Shown here: positions 11,331 to 23,839 of the stretch, in pieces | Layout of the letters: every line of letters begins with the position of its first letter | Position numbering within the stretch: the stretch's first letter is position 1 | Position numbers and translations under genes: made by a program | Assembly: GCA_950097015.1 (NCBI GenBank) | Contig: CATNEN010000005.1 | Location: 2,533,501-2,597,500, forward strand | Length of the DNA: 64,000 bases | Direction of reading: 5' to 3' | Source: Macrostomum hystrix | Lineage: Eukaryota; Platyhelminthes; Macrostomidae | Notes under the pieces: generated by a model | Told to the model about the DNA's origin: nothing | Seen by the model: the letters and a program-made list of their open reading frames with translations, nothing else | Database searches by the model: none

Positions 11331-13415
11331 CATAAAGGCCATCTGAAGGATGGGGTAGAGACCGTCTGAAGGATGGGGTAGAGACCGTCTGAAGGATGGG
11401 GTAGAGACCGTCTTAAGGATGGGGTAGAGACCGTCTTAAGGATGGGGTAGAGACCGTCTGAAGGATGTGGTAGAGACCGTCTGAAGGATGGGGTAGAGAC
11501 CGTCTGAAGGATGGGGTAGAGACGGTCTGAAGGATGGGGTAGAGAGAGACCGTCTAAAGGATGGGGTAGAGACCGTCTGAAGGATGGGGTAGAGACCGTC
11601 TGAAGGATGGGGTAGAGACCGTCTGAAGGATGGGGTAGAGACCGTCTGAAGGATGGGGTAGAGAGAGACGGTCTGAAGGATCTGATATTCCTGAAGGATG
11701 GGGTAGAGACGGTCTGAAGGATGGGGTAGAGACCGTCTGAAGGATGGGGTAGAGAGAGACGGTCTGAAGGATCTGATATTCCTGAAGGATGGGGTAGAGA
11801 CCGTCTGAAGGTTGGGGTAGAGACCGTCTGAAGGATGGGGTAGAGACCGTCTGAAGGATGGGGTAGAGACCGTCTGAAGGATGGGGTAGAGACCGTCTGA
11901 AGGATGGGGTAGAGACCGTCTGAAGGATGGGGTAGAGACCGTCTGAAGGATGGGGTAGAGACCGTCTGAAGGATGGGGTAGAGACCGTCTGAAGGATGGG
12001 GTAGAGACCGTCTGAAGGATGGGATAGAGACCGTCTGAAGGATGGGGTAGAGACCGTCTGAGGATGGGGTAGAGACCGTCTGAAGGATGGGGTAGAGACC
12101 GTCTGAAGGATGGGGTAGAGACCGTCTGAAGGATGGGGTAGAGACCGTCTGAAGGATGGGGTAGAGACCGTCTGAAGGATGGGATAGAGACCGTCTGAAG
12201 GATGGGGTAGAGACCGTCTGAAGGATGGGGTAGAGACCGTCTGAAGGATGGGATAGAGACCGTCTGAAGGATGGGGTAGAGACCGTCTGAAGGATGGGGT
12301 AGAGACCGTCTGAAGGATGGGGTAGAGACCGTCTGAAGGATGGGGTAGAGACCGTCTGAAGGATGGGGTAGAGACCGTCTGAAGGATGGGGTAGAGACCG
12401 TCTGAAGGATGGGGTAGAGACCGTCTGAAGGATGGGGTAGAGACCGTCTGAAGGATGGGGTAGAGACCGTCTGAAGGATGGGGTAGAGAGAGACGGTCTG
12501 AAGGATGGGGTAGAGACCGTCTGAAGGATGGCGTAGAGAGAGACGGTCTGAAGGATGGGGTAGAGACCGTCTGAAGGATGGGGTAGAGACGGTCTGAAGG
12601 ATGGGGTAGAGACCGTCTGAAGGATGGGGTAGAGAGAGACGGTCTGAAGGATGGGGTAGAGACCGTCTGAAGGATGGGGTAGAGACCGTCTGAAGGATGG
12701 GGTAGAGACCGTCTGAAGGATGGGGTAGAGACCGTCTGAAGGATGGGGTAGAGACCGTCTGAAGGATGGGGTAGAGACCGTCTGAAGGATGGGGTAGAGA
12801 CCGTCTGAAGGATGGGGTAGAGACCGTCTGAAGGATGGGGTAGAGACCGTCTGAAGGATGGGGTAGAGACCGTCTGAAGGATGGGGTAGAGACCTTCTGA
12901 AGGATGGGGTAGAGAGAGACGGTCTGAAGGATGGGATAGAGACCGTCTGAAGGATGGGGTAGAGACCGTCTGAAGGATGGGGTAGAGACCTTCTGAAGGA
13001 TGGGGTAGAGAGAGACGGTCTGAAGGATGGGGTAGAGACCGTCTGAAGGATGGGGTAGAGACCGTCTGAAGGATGGGGTAGAGACCGTCTGAAGGATGGG
13101 GTAGAGACCGTCTGAAGGATGGGGTAGAGACCGTCTGAAGGATGGGGTAGAGACCGTCTGAAGGATGGGGTAGAGACCGTCTGAAGGATGGGGTAGAGAC
13201 CGTCTGAAGGATGGGGTAGAGACCGTCTGAAGGATGGGGTAGAGACCGTCTGAAGGATGGGGTAGAGACCTTCTGAAGGATGGGGTAGAGAGAGACGGTC
13301 TGAAGGATGGGATAGAGACCGTCTGAAGGATGGGGTAGAGACCGTCTGAAGGATGGGGTAGAGACCTTCTGAAGGATGGGGTAGAGAGAGACGGTCTGAA
13401 GGATCTGATGTTCCT
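11331..13415. repeat. 23-bp array, about 90 copies
   Basis: Unit word GACCGTCTGAAGGATGGGGT followed by AGA. Interruptions by a 4-bp AGAG insertion (GGTAGAGAGAGACGG) recur, and CTGATATTCCTGAAGG recurs near 11690 and 11780, marking local higher-order duplications. The reverse strand stays open for 650 codons only because of the repeat. Confidence 0.95.
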
Positions 13416-13772
13416 GAAGGACATTCAATTCAAAAGTAAAATTAGACTGAACAAAGTCGTGCCTGCTATTGCGATGCTCAAGTGTTTTATATTTCATCTA
13501 TACTCAGCCTCCAAGTTGTTTCGGAATAGCAATGCCTTAGCTTGCTAATTTCTGGTTTGGGAGTCAGTTAAATAATTAAAGTTCAGGTCTTTTGATTTAT
13601 TACTTTGCTACGTTCGCGCTTTCATGAAAAGTCACAATAACAATTGTTCGTAATTAACAAATAAATAAAGCTATCAAGCTTAGGTTTGCTTAAAAAAATC
13701 AAGATTTATCAAATCTCTTTAAAGCAGTAACTTTCCGTTTAGATGTTAAGCGCTGCCGAGGCCGTCCATGTT
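13416..13772. other. Unique sequence downstream of the secreted-protein gene
   Basis: AT-rich sequence without recognisable features, lying 3' of the gene read from the minus strand. Confidence 0.5.
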
Positions 13773-13778
13773 TTTATT
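13773..13778 (-). terminator. Polyadenylation signal of the secreted-protein gene
   Basis: AATAAA on the minus strand, about 15 nt after the stop codon at 13794-13796. Confidence 0.6.
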
Positions 13779-13793
13779 TCTTAGCCTTAGCAA

Positions 13794-15492
13794 TTAGCCC
13801 AGGTAGTCTGTAGAGCAGGTTATGTAGCGACAAATCTCATAGCCTTGCACAGCCCGATCGACCATCGGCTTAAAATCTCTAAGCTCAGGGTAGTAGGCCG
13901 AACACACCACCAGGTCACGTAGAAATTCTATGAAGTGCACTGCGAATTGATACGGATCAATCATTCATTAGCAACTGAAGCTTTGGAGATGTGCTGAAGG
14001 ATGGAAGGTGTGCTGAAGGATGGAAGATGTGCTTAAGGATGGAAGGTGTGCTGAAGGATGGAAGGTGTGCTGAAGGATGGAAGATGTGCTGAAGGATGGA
14101 AGGTGTGCTGAAGGATGGAAGGTGTGCTTAAGGATGGAAGATGTGCTGAAGGATGGAAGGTGTGCTGAAGGATGGAAGGTGTGCTTAAGGATGGAAGATG
14201 TGCTGAAGGATGGAAGATGTGCTGAAGGATGGAAGATGTGCTGAAGGATGGAAGATGTACTGAAGGATGGAAGATGTACTGAAGGATTGAAGATGTGCTG
14301 AAGGATGGAAGATGTACTGAAGGATGGTACTGAAGGATGGAAGATGTACTGAAGGATGGTACTGAAGGATGGAAGATGTACTGAAGGATGGAAGATGTAC
14401 TGAAGGATGGAAGTTGTACTGAAGGATGGAAGATGTACTGAAGGATGGAAGATGTACTGAAGGATGGAAGATGTACTGAAGGATTGAAGATGTGCTGAAG
14501 GATGGAAGATGTACTGAAGGATGGAAGATGTACTGAAGGATGGAAGATGTACTGAAGGATTGAAGATGTGCTGAAGGATGGAAGATGTACTGAAGGATGG
14601 AAGATGTACTGAAGGATGGAAGATGTAATGAAGGATTGAAGATGTACTGAAGGATGGAAGATGTACTGATGGATGGAAGATGTACTGAAGGATTGAAGAT
14701 GTGCTGAAGGATGGAAGATGTACTGAAGGATGGAAGATGTACTGAAGGATTGAAGATGTGCTGAAGGATGGAAGATGTACTGAAGGATTGAAGATGTACT
14801 GAAGGATGGAAGATGTACTGAAGGATGGAAGATGTACTGAAGGATGGAAGATGTACTGAAGGATGGAAGATGTAATGAAGGATGGAAGATGTACTGAAGG
14901 ATGGAAGATGTACTGAAGGATTGAAGATGTACTGAAGGATGGAAGATGTACTGAAGGATGGAAGATGTACTGAAGGATGGAAGATGTAATGAAGGATGGA
15001 AGATGTACTGAAGGATGGAAGATGTACTGAAGGATGGAAGATGTAATGAAGGATGGAAGATGTACTGAAGGATGGAAGATGTACTGAAGGATGGTACTGA
15101 AGGATTCGATAAGTTTTTAGTCTAAGTCGAAGTTGGCATGTTAGTATGCAAAATGATCACAGGGTGCTCATACTTTGCGGATACTTCATTCGCCAGTAGC
15201 TCTTGAACACCAGGATGTCGTGAGTTTCGCACCTCTGTATGCAGTTCATCGGATTGGTTCTCTTCTCCTCATTCTGCGGCCATTGCCAGCTGTGCCCATC
15301 AGAGCTCAGCAACTTCACGAAATCTTGAATCCTTGGCGTCGGCAAGACGCTCTCCTGGATCAAGGACCCAGCCCTGGCAGGCACGGTTGCCGCCGAAGCG
15401 TCGCGCATCATCAGACAGAGGGCGAACAACACAAGAAGAATGCCGAGGATTGTTTTGGGTCCTTTGGGGCACGCCTTGTCGCGGGAATTCAT
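13794..15492 (-). CDS. Small secreted cysteine-containing protein, two coding exons
   Basis: Exon 15174-15492 starts at an ATG and ends with donor GTATGAG; exon 13794-13939 follows acceptor TTCGCAG. The join is in phase (A+TG) and gives 154 residues. Residues about 14-35 form a signal peptide with core ILGILLVLFALCLMM and a likely cut after DASA. A dibasic site EEKR ends at residue 78. The following domain has cysteines at 84, 88, 119, 143 and 148, and ends ICRYITCSTDYLG. This layout fits a secreted prohormone or small extracellular protein. Five cysteines leaves one unpaired, which would allow an intermolecular disulfide. I do not recognise the family. The intron holds a 19-bp array. A TATA box and a non-coding exon lie upstream, and AATAAA lies downstream, which supports a real gene. 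Confidence 0.72.
13975..15108. repeat. 19-bp array inside the secreted-protein intron
   Basis: About 60 units of TGAAGGATGGAAGATGTAC, with GTGTGC and GATGTGC variants at the left end and shortened units TGAAGGATGGTAC. It shares the CTGAAGGATGG word with the neighbouring 23-bp array. The left edge carries ACTGAAGCTTTGGAGATGTG, which has a single-copy relative at 16500-16530. Confidence 0.93.
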
Positions 15493-16111
15493 TGCTTTAA
15501 TCTGCGGTTAATCCGTTGAAATTGCTGGCGATGTGTCTGTGTGTGTGGTTTATTAGGAAAATGTATTAATTGCAGTTACAGTTTTAATTTAGTTTAATCT
15601 TTAAACTGGGGTTGAGTTCTATCCACTTGAGTTCTCCGAAGGAGGAGTTTCGCATCTGTAGATGTGCGAAATATAGTAAATTTTCAACATGACAACAACA
15701 ACACTAGCAGAATGAAAACTTCTGCATCACAACACAAGCTAAGAATAGAATCGGATACGGCTGATGTAATATCCTAACAAAGCGAAAACTAACTCAGAAA
15801 GTATGCCTAATGCACGTCGACCACCCGCAGAGTGAGTGGGCAGGGACATTGTTTCCCTAATAATATTGAAGTCAAGCCTTTTAAGCGTAGTGCATTCATG
15901 TTCAATCACTGGATTGCCATTGTGGGTCGGCGTGAAGCTTTCGTTATTAGATTTTAGACTCACGCCTGTTTCTCACACTCGCTTTTCCAATTCATTGTCT
16001 ATCTGTTCATCTCCTTCCTTAGAGGCTAATCTAATTTGGTAGTTAAACTTCTTTTTTGCCTTTTTCATTTGAATTTATCGATGTGAAAACATTTAAAGCA
16101 TTATGACTCAC
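15493..16111 (-). other. 5' intron of the secreted-protein gene
   Basis: Read from the minus strand, this lies between a non-coding exon with donor GTGAGTC at 16111 and an acceptor CCGCAG ending at 15502, nine bases before the start codon. No array is present and no other gene is visible. Confidence 0.5.
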
Positions 16112-16256
16112 CAGGAAGGACTCAACTGTTCAATTTTGTCCGCAATTTGGTGGGGAAAGACTTGATGGGGAGGCTGCTGCTGCTGCTGCTTAGGTTAAGT
16201 AGCGACTTGTAGAAGAAGTGAAGACGATTCTAGACCAGGCTCTCTAGTATTTATAG
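16112..16256 (-). promoter_or_regulatory. TATA promoter and non-coding first exon
   Basis: CTATAAATACTAG on the minus strand puts a consensus TATAAATA at 16248-16255. Transcription would start near 16220-16225 and run through a short leader containing a (CAG)5 run to the donor CCTG|GTGAGTC at 16112/16111. Position, strand and spacing fit the secreted-protein gene whose coding starts at 15492. The assignment is inference from motifs. Confidence 0.55.
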
Positions 16257-16549
16257 AGTTCCACGTGCGCTTTATTAGGCAGCCAATCAGAGACGAACGG
16301 ATGCCGAGTTGCTCTCCGTCAGTTTGCTCAACGGAGCAACATTTTTTATAAGACACTTCTGTGTTCTTGAAGCAAGCCTGATTTTTTCAACGCTCTCTGC
16401 AGAAATTCCTGTTCCAAATAAAAAATCTATTTTCCGACGTGAAAACTTCTCGAAAACTATTTACTCGAAAAATTCTTCATGTTTCTTAAAATTTCTAGAA
16501 ACTGAAGCTTTGGAGTTGTGCTGAAGGACATACGCAATGTCACTTTCAC
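16257..16549. other. Spacer with single-copy array seed
   Basis: Unique sequence. At 16500-16530 it contains ACTGAAGCTTTGGAG, T, then TGTGCTGAAGGA. This matches the first unit of the 19-bp array near 13975 almost exactly but is not amplified here. Confidence 0.5.
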
Positions 16550-19500
16550 ACTCTCTCTATCAGTTGCTCATCTCTCACTTTCTCTCCCACAGTCTCACCG
16601 TCACACTGGCTCACAGTCTCACTGTCTCACTGTCTCACTGTCTCACTGTCTCACTGTCTCACTGTCTCACAGTCTCACTGTCTCACTGTCTCACAGTCTC
16701 ACAGTCTCACTGTCTCACTGTCTCACAGTCTCACTGTCTCACCGTCACACTGGCTCACAGTCTCACTGTCTCACTGTCTCACTGTCTCACTGTCTCACAG
16801 TCTCACAGTCTCACTGTCTCACTGTCTCACAGTCTCACAGTCTCACTGTCTCACCGTCACACTGGCTCACAGTCTCACTGTCTCACTGTCTCACTGTCTC
16901 ACTGTCTCACAGTCTCACAGTCTCACTGTCTCACTGTCTCACAGTCTCACAGTCTCACCGTCACACTGTCTCACCGTCACACTGTCTCACAGTCTCACTG
17001 TCTCACAGTCTCACTGTCTCACTGTCTCACTGTCTCACTGTCTCACAGTCTCACAGTCTCACAGTCTCACTGTCTCACAGTCTCACAGTCTCACCGTCAC
17101 ACTGTCTCACAGTCTCACTGTCTCACAGTCTCACAGTCTCACTGTCTCACAGTCTCACTGTCTCACAGTCTCACAGTCTCACAGTCTCACTGTCTCACTG
17201 GCTCACAGTGTCACTGTCTCACTGTCTCACAGTCTCACAGTCTCACAGTCTCACAGTCTCACTGTCTCACTGGCTCACAGTCTCACTGTCTCACTGTCTC
17301 ACTGTCTCACTGTCTCACTGTCTCACTGTCTCACTGTCTCACAGTCTCACTGTCTCACTGTCTCACTGTCTCACTGTCTCACTGTCTCACAGTCTCACAG
17401 TCTCACTGTCTCACTGTCTCACAGTCTCACTGTCTCACTGTCTCACTGTCTCACTGTCTCACAGTCTCACTGTCTCACCGTCACACTGGCTCACAGTCTC
17501 ACTGTCTCACTGTCTCACAGTCACACTGTCTCACAGTCTCACAGTCTCACAGTCTCACAGTCTCACTGTCTCACTGTCTCACAGTCTCACTTTCTCACTG
17601 TCTCACAGTCTCACCGTCACACTGGCTCACAGTCACACTGTCTCACAGTCTCACAGTCTCACAGTCTCACAGTCTCACTGTCTCACCGTCACACTGGCTC
17701 ACAGTCACACTGTCTCACAGTCACACTGTCTCACAGTCTCACAGTCTCACAGTCTCACAGTCTCACTGTCTCACTGTCTCACAGTCTCACTGTCTCACAG
17801 TCTCACAGTCTCACTGTCTCACTGTCTCACAGTCTCACTGTCTCACCGTCACACTGGCTCACAGTCTCACTGTCTCACTGTCTCACTGTCTCACTGTCTC
17901 ACAGTCTCACAGTCTCACTGTCTCACTGTCTCACAGTCTCACAGTCTCACTGTCTCACCGTCACACTGGCTCACAGTCTCACTGTCTCACTGTCTCACTG
18001 TCTCACTGTCTCACAGTCTCACAGTCTCACTGTCTCACTGTCTCACAGTCTCACAGTCTCACCGTCACACTGTCTCACCGTCACACTGTCTCACAGTCTC
18101 ACTGTCTCACAGTCTCACTGTCTCACTGTCTCACTGTCTCACTGTCTCACAGTCTCACAGTCTCACAGTCTCACTGTCTCACAGTCTCACAGTCTCACCG
18201 TCACACTGTCTCACAGTCTCACTGTCTCACAGTCTCACTGTCTCACTGTCTCACAGTCTCACTGTCTCACAGTCTCACAGTCTCACAGTCTCACTGTCTC
18301 ACTGGCTCACAGTGTCACTGTCTCACTGTCTCACAGTCTCACAGTCTCACTGTCTCACTGGCTCACAGTGTCACTGTCTCACTGTCTCACAGTCTCACAG
18401 TCTCACGGTCTCACAGTCTCACTGTCTCACTGGCTCACAGTCTCACTGTCTCACTGTCTCACTGTCTCACTGTCTCACTGTCTCACTGTCTCACTGTCTC
18501 ACAGTCTCACTGTCTCACAGTCTCACTGTCTCACTGTCTCACTGTCTCACAGTCTCACAGTCTCACCGTCACACTGTCTCACAGTCTCACTGTCTCACAG
18601 TCTCACTGTCTCACTGTCTCACAGTCTCACTGTCTCACAGTCTCACAGTCTCACTGTCTCACTGTCTCACAGTCTCACTGTCTCACCGTCACACTGGCTC
18701 ACAGTCTCACTGTCTCACTGTCTCACAGTCTCACAGTCTCACCGTCACACTGTCTCACCGTCACACTGTCTCACAGTCTCACTGTCTCACAGTCTCACTG
18801 TCTCACTGTCTCACTGTCTCACTGTCTCACAGTCTCACAGTCTCACAGTCTCACTGTCTCACAGTCTCACAGTCTCACCGTCACACTGTCTCACAGTCTC
18901 ACTGTCTCACAGTCTCACAGTCTCACTGTCTCACAGTCTCACTGTCTCACAGTCTCACAGTCTCACAGTCTCACTGTCTCACTGGCTCACAGTGTCACTG
19001 TCTCACTGTCTCACAGTCTCACAGTCTCACAGTCTCACAGTCTCACTGTCTCACTGGCTCACAGTCTCACTGTCTCACTGTCTCACTGTCTCACTGTCTC
19101 ACTGTCTCACTGTCTCACTGTCTCACAGTCTCACTGTCTCACTGTCTCACTGTCTCACTGTCTCACTGTCTCACAGTCTCACAGTCTCACTGTCTCACTG
19201 TCTCACAGTCTCACTGTCTCACTGTCTCACTGTCTCACTGTCTCACAGTCTCACTGTCTCACCGTCACACTGGCTCACAGTCTCACTGTCTCACTGTCTC
19301 ACAGTCACACTGTCTCACAGTCTCACAGTCTCACAGTCTCACAGTCTCACTGTCTCACTGTCTCACAGTCTCACTTTCTCACTGTCTCACAGTCTCACCG
19401 TCACACTGGCTCACAGTCACACTGTCTCACAGTCTCACAGTCTCACAGTCTCACAGTCTCACTGTCTCACCGTCACACTGGCTCACAGTCACACTGTCTC

Positions 19501-20862
19501 ACAGTCACACTGTCTCACAGTCTCACAGTCTCACAGTCTCACAGTCTCACCGTCACACTGTCTCACCGTCACACTGGCTCACAGTCTCACTGTCTCACAG
19601 TCTCACAGTCTCACAGTCTCACAGTCTCACTTTCTCACTGTCTCACAGTCTCACAGTCTCACTGTCTCACTGGCTCACAGTCTCACAGTCTCACAGTCTC
19701 ACAGTCTCACAGTCTCACTGTCTCACTGTCTCACTGTCTCACTGTCTCACTGTCTCACAGTCTCACTGTCTCACTGTCTCACAGTCTCACAGTCTCACTG
19801 TCTCACCGTCACACTGGCTCACAGTCACACTGTCTCACAGTCACAGTGTCTCACAGTCTCACAGTCTCACAGTCTCACAGTCTCACCGTCACACTGTCTC
19901 ACCGTCACACTGGCTCACAGTCTCACTGTCTCACAGTCTCACAGTCTCACAGTCTCACAGTCTCACTTTCTCACTGTCTCACAGTCTCACTGTCTCACTG
20001 TCTCACTGGCTCACAGTCTCACAGTCTCACAGTCTCACTGTCTCACTGGCTCACAGTCTCACTGTCTCACAGTCACACTGTCTCACAGTCTCACAGTCTC
20101 ACAGTCTCACAGTCTCACTGTCTCACTGTCTCACAGTCTCACTTTCTCACTGTCTCACAGTCTCACCGTCACACTGGCTCACAGTCACACTGTCTCACAG
20201 TCACACTGTCTCACAGTCTCACAGTCTCACAGACTCACTGTCTCACAGTCTCACAGTCTCACTGTCTCACAGTCTCACAGTCTCACAGTCTCACTGTCTC
20301 ACTGTCTCACAGTCTCACTTTCTCACTGTCTCACAGTCTCACAGTCTCACAGTCTCACAGTCTCACCGTCACACTGGCTCACTGTCTCACTGTCTCACAG
20401 TCTCACTGTCTCACCGTCACACTGGCTCACAGTCTCACTGTCTCACCGTCACACTGGCTCACAGTCACACTGTCTCACAGTCACACTGTCTCACAGTCTC
20501 ACAGTCTCACAGTCTCACAGTCTCACCGTCACACTGTCTCACCGTCACACTGGCTCACAGTCTCACTGTCTCACCGTCACACTGGCTCACAGTCTCACTG
20601 TCTCACTGTCTCACAGTCTCACAGTCTCACTGTCTCACTGTCTCGCAGTCTCACAGTCTCACTGTCTCACTGGCTCACAGTCTCACTGTCTCACAGTCTC
20701 ACTGTCTCACAGTCTCACAGTCTCACAGTCTCACAGTCTCACAGTCTCACAGTCTCACAGTCTCACAGTCTCACTGTCTCACTGGCTCACAGTCTCACTG
20801 TCTCACTGTCTCACTGTCTCACTGTCTCACAGTCTCACAGTCTCACAGTCTCACTGTCTCAC
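16550..20862. repeat. 4.3-kb array of 8-bp words with higher-order structure
   Basis: Built almost only from TCTCACTG and TCTCACAG, punctuated by GGCTCACAG, CCGTCACACTG and GTGTCACTG. No word has a stop codon, so all three forward frames are open for up to 1462 codons; none is a credible gene. Word order is not random. The pattern from about 16941 to 17763 reappears 1784 bp later (18725-19547), including matching marker words at 17201/18985 and 17477/19261. The strand is very asymmetric in G versus C. Confidence 0.95.
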
Positions 20863-21394
20863 GTGTCCCTCCAGTTGTTTATCAATTCACCATTAGCAAT
20901 CAGTGAGTCAAGTGTTAGTTAAGGCTTGAGCTGCAAACATCCTTGAGCAGGCAACTCAAATCAGGAATAGCTGATGCAAAAAAAGTCATTAAAGTGTCGA
21001 AGATGTAGGAGGCAGGTGTAGCTAAAAACATTGCTACAAGGTCTGAAGAAAACATAAATTGATCCTGACGGTAATCTACTCTGACGAAGAAAAAAGTTGT
21101 CGGCGTTAATAAACATTTCGTCCAGGTTATCGTTTGTAAAATCCCAAATTCACATTGACGTGTAGCGGTTAGACTTTTTTTGGAGGGGTTCTTAAGAGGC
21201 CAAATAGATCCCCAAATAGAACTATTGGGGATCTAGATTATCGAATACAGGTAATTGTACAGTTGACTAAATATAGATACCTTAATCGTTCTCCAACTTA
21301 GGAAGATATATTATAGAAGTATTTGACAAACACAAATACAAACCTACTCAATACTTCTCAAAATAAGTAAGCAACGACTCAAAACGGACTTAAA
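20863..21394. other. Unique spacer
   Basis: No gene supported. The right end (from about 21340) decays into CTACTCAA words leading to the next array. Confidence 0.5.
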
Positions 21395-22018
21395 AACGAC
21401 CAAAACATACTGAAACCTACTCCAACCTACTCAATCCTACTCAAACCTACTCAATCCTACTCAAACCTGCTCAATCCTACTCAATCCTACTCAATCCTAC
21501 TCAATCCTACTCAATCCTACTCAATCCTACTCAAACCTGCTCAATCCTACTCAAACCTGCTCAATCCTACTCACTCCTAATTAATCCTACTCAAACCTGC
21601 TCAATCCTACTCAAACCTACTCAATCCTACTCAATCCTACTCAATCCTACTCAAACCTGCTCAATCCTACTCAAACCTGCTCAATCCTACTCACTCCTAA
21701 TTAATCCTACTCAAACCTGCTCAATCCTACTCAAACCTACTCAATCCTACTCAATCCTACTCAATCCTACTCAAACCTGCTCAATCCTGCTCAATCCTAC
21801 TCAAACCTACTCAATCCTACTCACTCCTAATTAATCCTACTCAAACCTACTCAATCCTACTCAAACCTGCTCAATCCTACTCACTCGTAATTAATCCTAC
21901 TCAAACCTGCTCAATCCTACTCACTCGTAATTAATCCTACTCAAACCTGCTCAATCCTACTCAATCCTACACAAACCTACTCAATCCTACCCACTCCTAA
22001 TTAATCCTACTCAAACCT
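21395..22018. repeat. 10-bp array
   Basis: Units TCAATCCTAC and TCAAACCTGC alternate to form 20-bp doublets, with a longer period marked by TCACTCCTAATTAATCCTAC recurring near 21570, 21690, 21820, 21880, 21930 and 21990. Confidence 0.93.
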
Positions 22019-22089
22019 AAAATATAAATACCCAGATCATTTCTGTACTGAAGATCTCATTGAAAAATTTCCTAGAAAAATGTCAATGA

Positions 22090-22438
22090 TTGCAAGATGC
22101 TGCGGGCAATGGCACATCATTTGGTGACACTAGACCCGCAGCCAGCGAGGAGGCATGCTGCCCATTTCGCTGACTCCTGAGTACACACGCACACAGATAC
22201 TGTACGAAGTCACACTCTCACACAGGTGTGTACATCTACCCTGACTTTCTCATCGTCAGGCAGTGTACACTCTCACTGTGCCTTGGAGGTTGGCCCTCAA
22301 GGGCGTAAATTGCCCGACAAGCCCCCAAAGCCTTCTCTCCGCGGCTGCGCCCCAAATAAATGTGGCCTCGCCTCGGAATCGAGCTCAGGGACCTTGGTGC
22401 GAGAGGCAAACGCGTTAGATCGCTCTGCCACCCCCTAT
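22090..22438 (-). mobile_element. tRNA-derived SINE, family A
   Basis: On the minus strand it begins GGGGGTGGCAGAGCGATCTA and reads AGCTCGATTCCGAGG about 45 bp later. These are A-box-like and B-box-like pol III promoter sites of a leucine/serine-type tRNA head. A body follows with GGCTTGTCGGGCAATTTACG, GTGTACACTGCC and GCTGCGGGTCTAGTGTCACC. Related fragments occur at 42543-42637, 43500-43720 and 53961-54145, so it is dispersed. No protein is encoded, and I found no clear target-site duplication. Confidence 0.8.
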
Positions 22439-22835
22439 ATTTTTCTGTAAATAACTTTGATAAATTAAATGAAAAAAACTCACGGAAATATGGATATCTT
22501 TGCAAAAGCAGAATTAACCAGATGACTTCACACGATTGTAATATTGTACTAAAATAAATAGCTTTAACGGTCTCCATTTTTAACAAACGTTTCTTTTGCA
22601 AACAGAATCATTTTCTTCGTGGTTTGTTTCGTTTGTTCTTCTTATTTCAACAATATAATGTTTAAGTACCTATTGATGGTCTATAAAAATGTTGCAATGC
22701 TTATTTTTGTAACTAACCAGTTGACCTGTAAAAAAATTCTTTACACAATGGGTTCTTTAACAAAGTGGATCGTTTTTCTATGTGTTTAAATGTAACTAAA
22801 ATTTATTTCATAAACGAAAAACGAAATCTAGACAT
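22439..22835. other. Unique AT-rich spacer
   Basis: No exon, array or transposon end recognised. Confidence 0.5.
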
Positions 22836-23595
22836 TTGTCAATGCACTTCTAAAACGAAACTGCTGTCAATGCACTTCTAAAACGAAACTGCTGTCCATG
22901 CACATCTAAAACGAAACTGCTGTCAATGCATTTCTAAAACTAAACTGCTGTCAATGCTTCTAAAACGAAACTGCTGTCAATGTACTTTTAAAACGAAACT
23001 GCTGTCAATGTACTTTTTAAACGAAACTGCTGTCAATGCACTTCTAAAACTTAATTAATGTCAATGCACTTCTAAAACTAAACTAATGTCAATGCACTTC
23101 TAAAACTAAAGTACTGTCAATGCACTTCTTAAACGAAACTGCTGTCAATGCACTTCTTAAACGAAACTGCTGTCAATGCACTTCTAAAACTAAACTACTG
23201 TCAATGCACTTCTAAAACTAAACTACTGTCAATGCACTTCTAAAACGAAACTGCTGTCAATGCACTTCTAAAACGAAACTGCTGTCAAATGCACTTCTAA
23301 AACGAAACTACTGTCGATGTACTTCTAAAACAAAACTACTGTCAATGCACTTCTAAAACGAAACTGCTGTCAATGCACTTCTAAAACTAAACTGTTGTCA
23401 ATGCACTTCTAAAACGAAACTGCTGTCAATGAACTTCTAAAACTAAACTACTGTCAATGCACTTCTAAAACTAAACTGTTGTCAATGCACTTCTAAAACG
23501 AAACTGCTGTCAATGCACTTCTAAAACGAAACTACTGTCAATGCACTTCTAAAACTAAACTGTTGTCAATGCACTTCTAAAACGAAACTGCTGCG
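22836..23595. repeat. 28-bp array
   Basis: About 27 units containing ACTTCTAAAACGAAACTGCT followed by GTCAATGC. Variants include AAACTAAACTACTG and AAACTAAACTGTTG. Confidence 0.93.
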
Positions 23596-23839
23596 AAGGA
23601 GGAAACGTTTAGAAAAACAATAAGAACCTGACTATCCACGTCGTCTTATTTGAAGTAATTTTCCAGCAATTTTCGCCATATAACTACCTCTTAAAGATAG
23701 CCAACGAAAAAAATTGAATGAGATCAAAGTGCCAGCTGGATTCACTTTGATCTGTAAAAATGCCAAATGGTTCCAACCTTCAAATGTAGAGCCTACTGTC
23801 ACCAATTCGCAGAATGCACTTGTCTGTGAAAGAAAGATT

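Noticed and set aside
11436-13497. Minus-strand frames of about 650 codons
   Set aside because: They translate the 23-bp array in shifting phase; two frames give the same peptide words, as expected of a non-coding repeat.
16518-20922. Three overlapping forward frames of about 840-1460 codons
   Set aside because: All are open because the TCTCACTG/TCTCACAG words contain no stop in any phase. There are no domains, no start context and no splice logic.
22236-22601. 121-residue minus-strand frame
   Set aside because: Runs through a SINE and its flank; no family resemblance.
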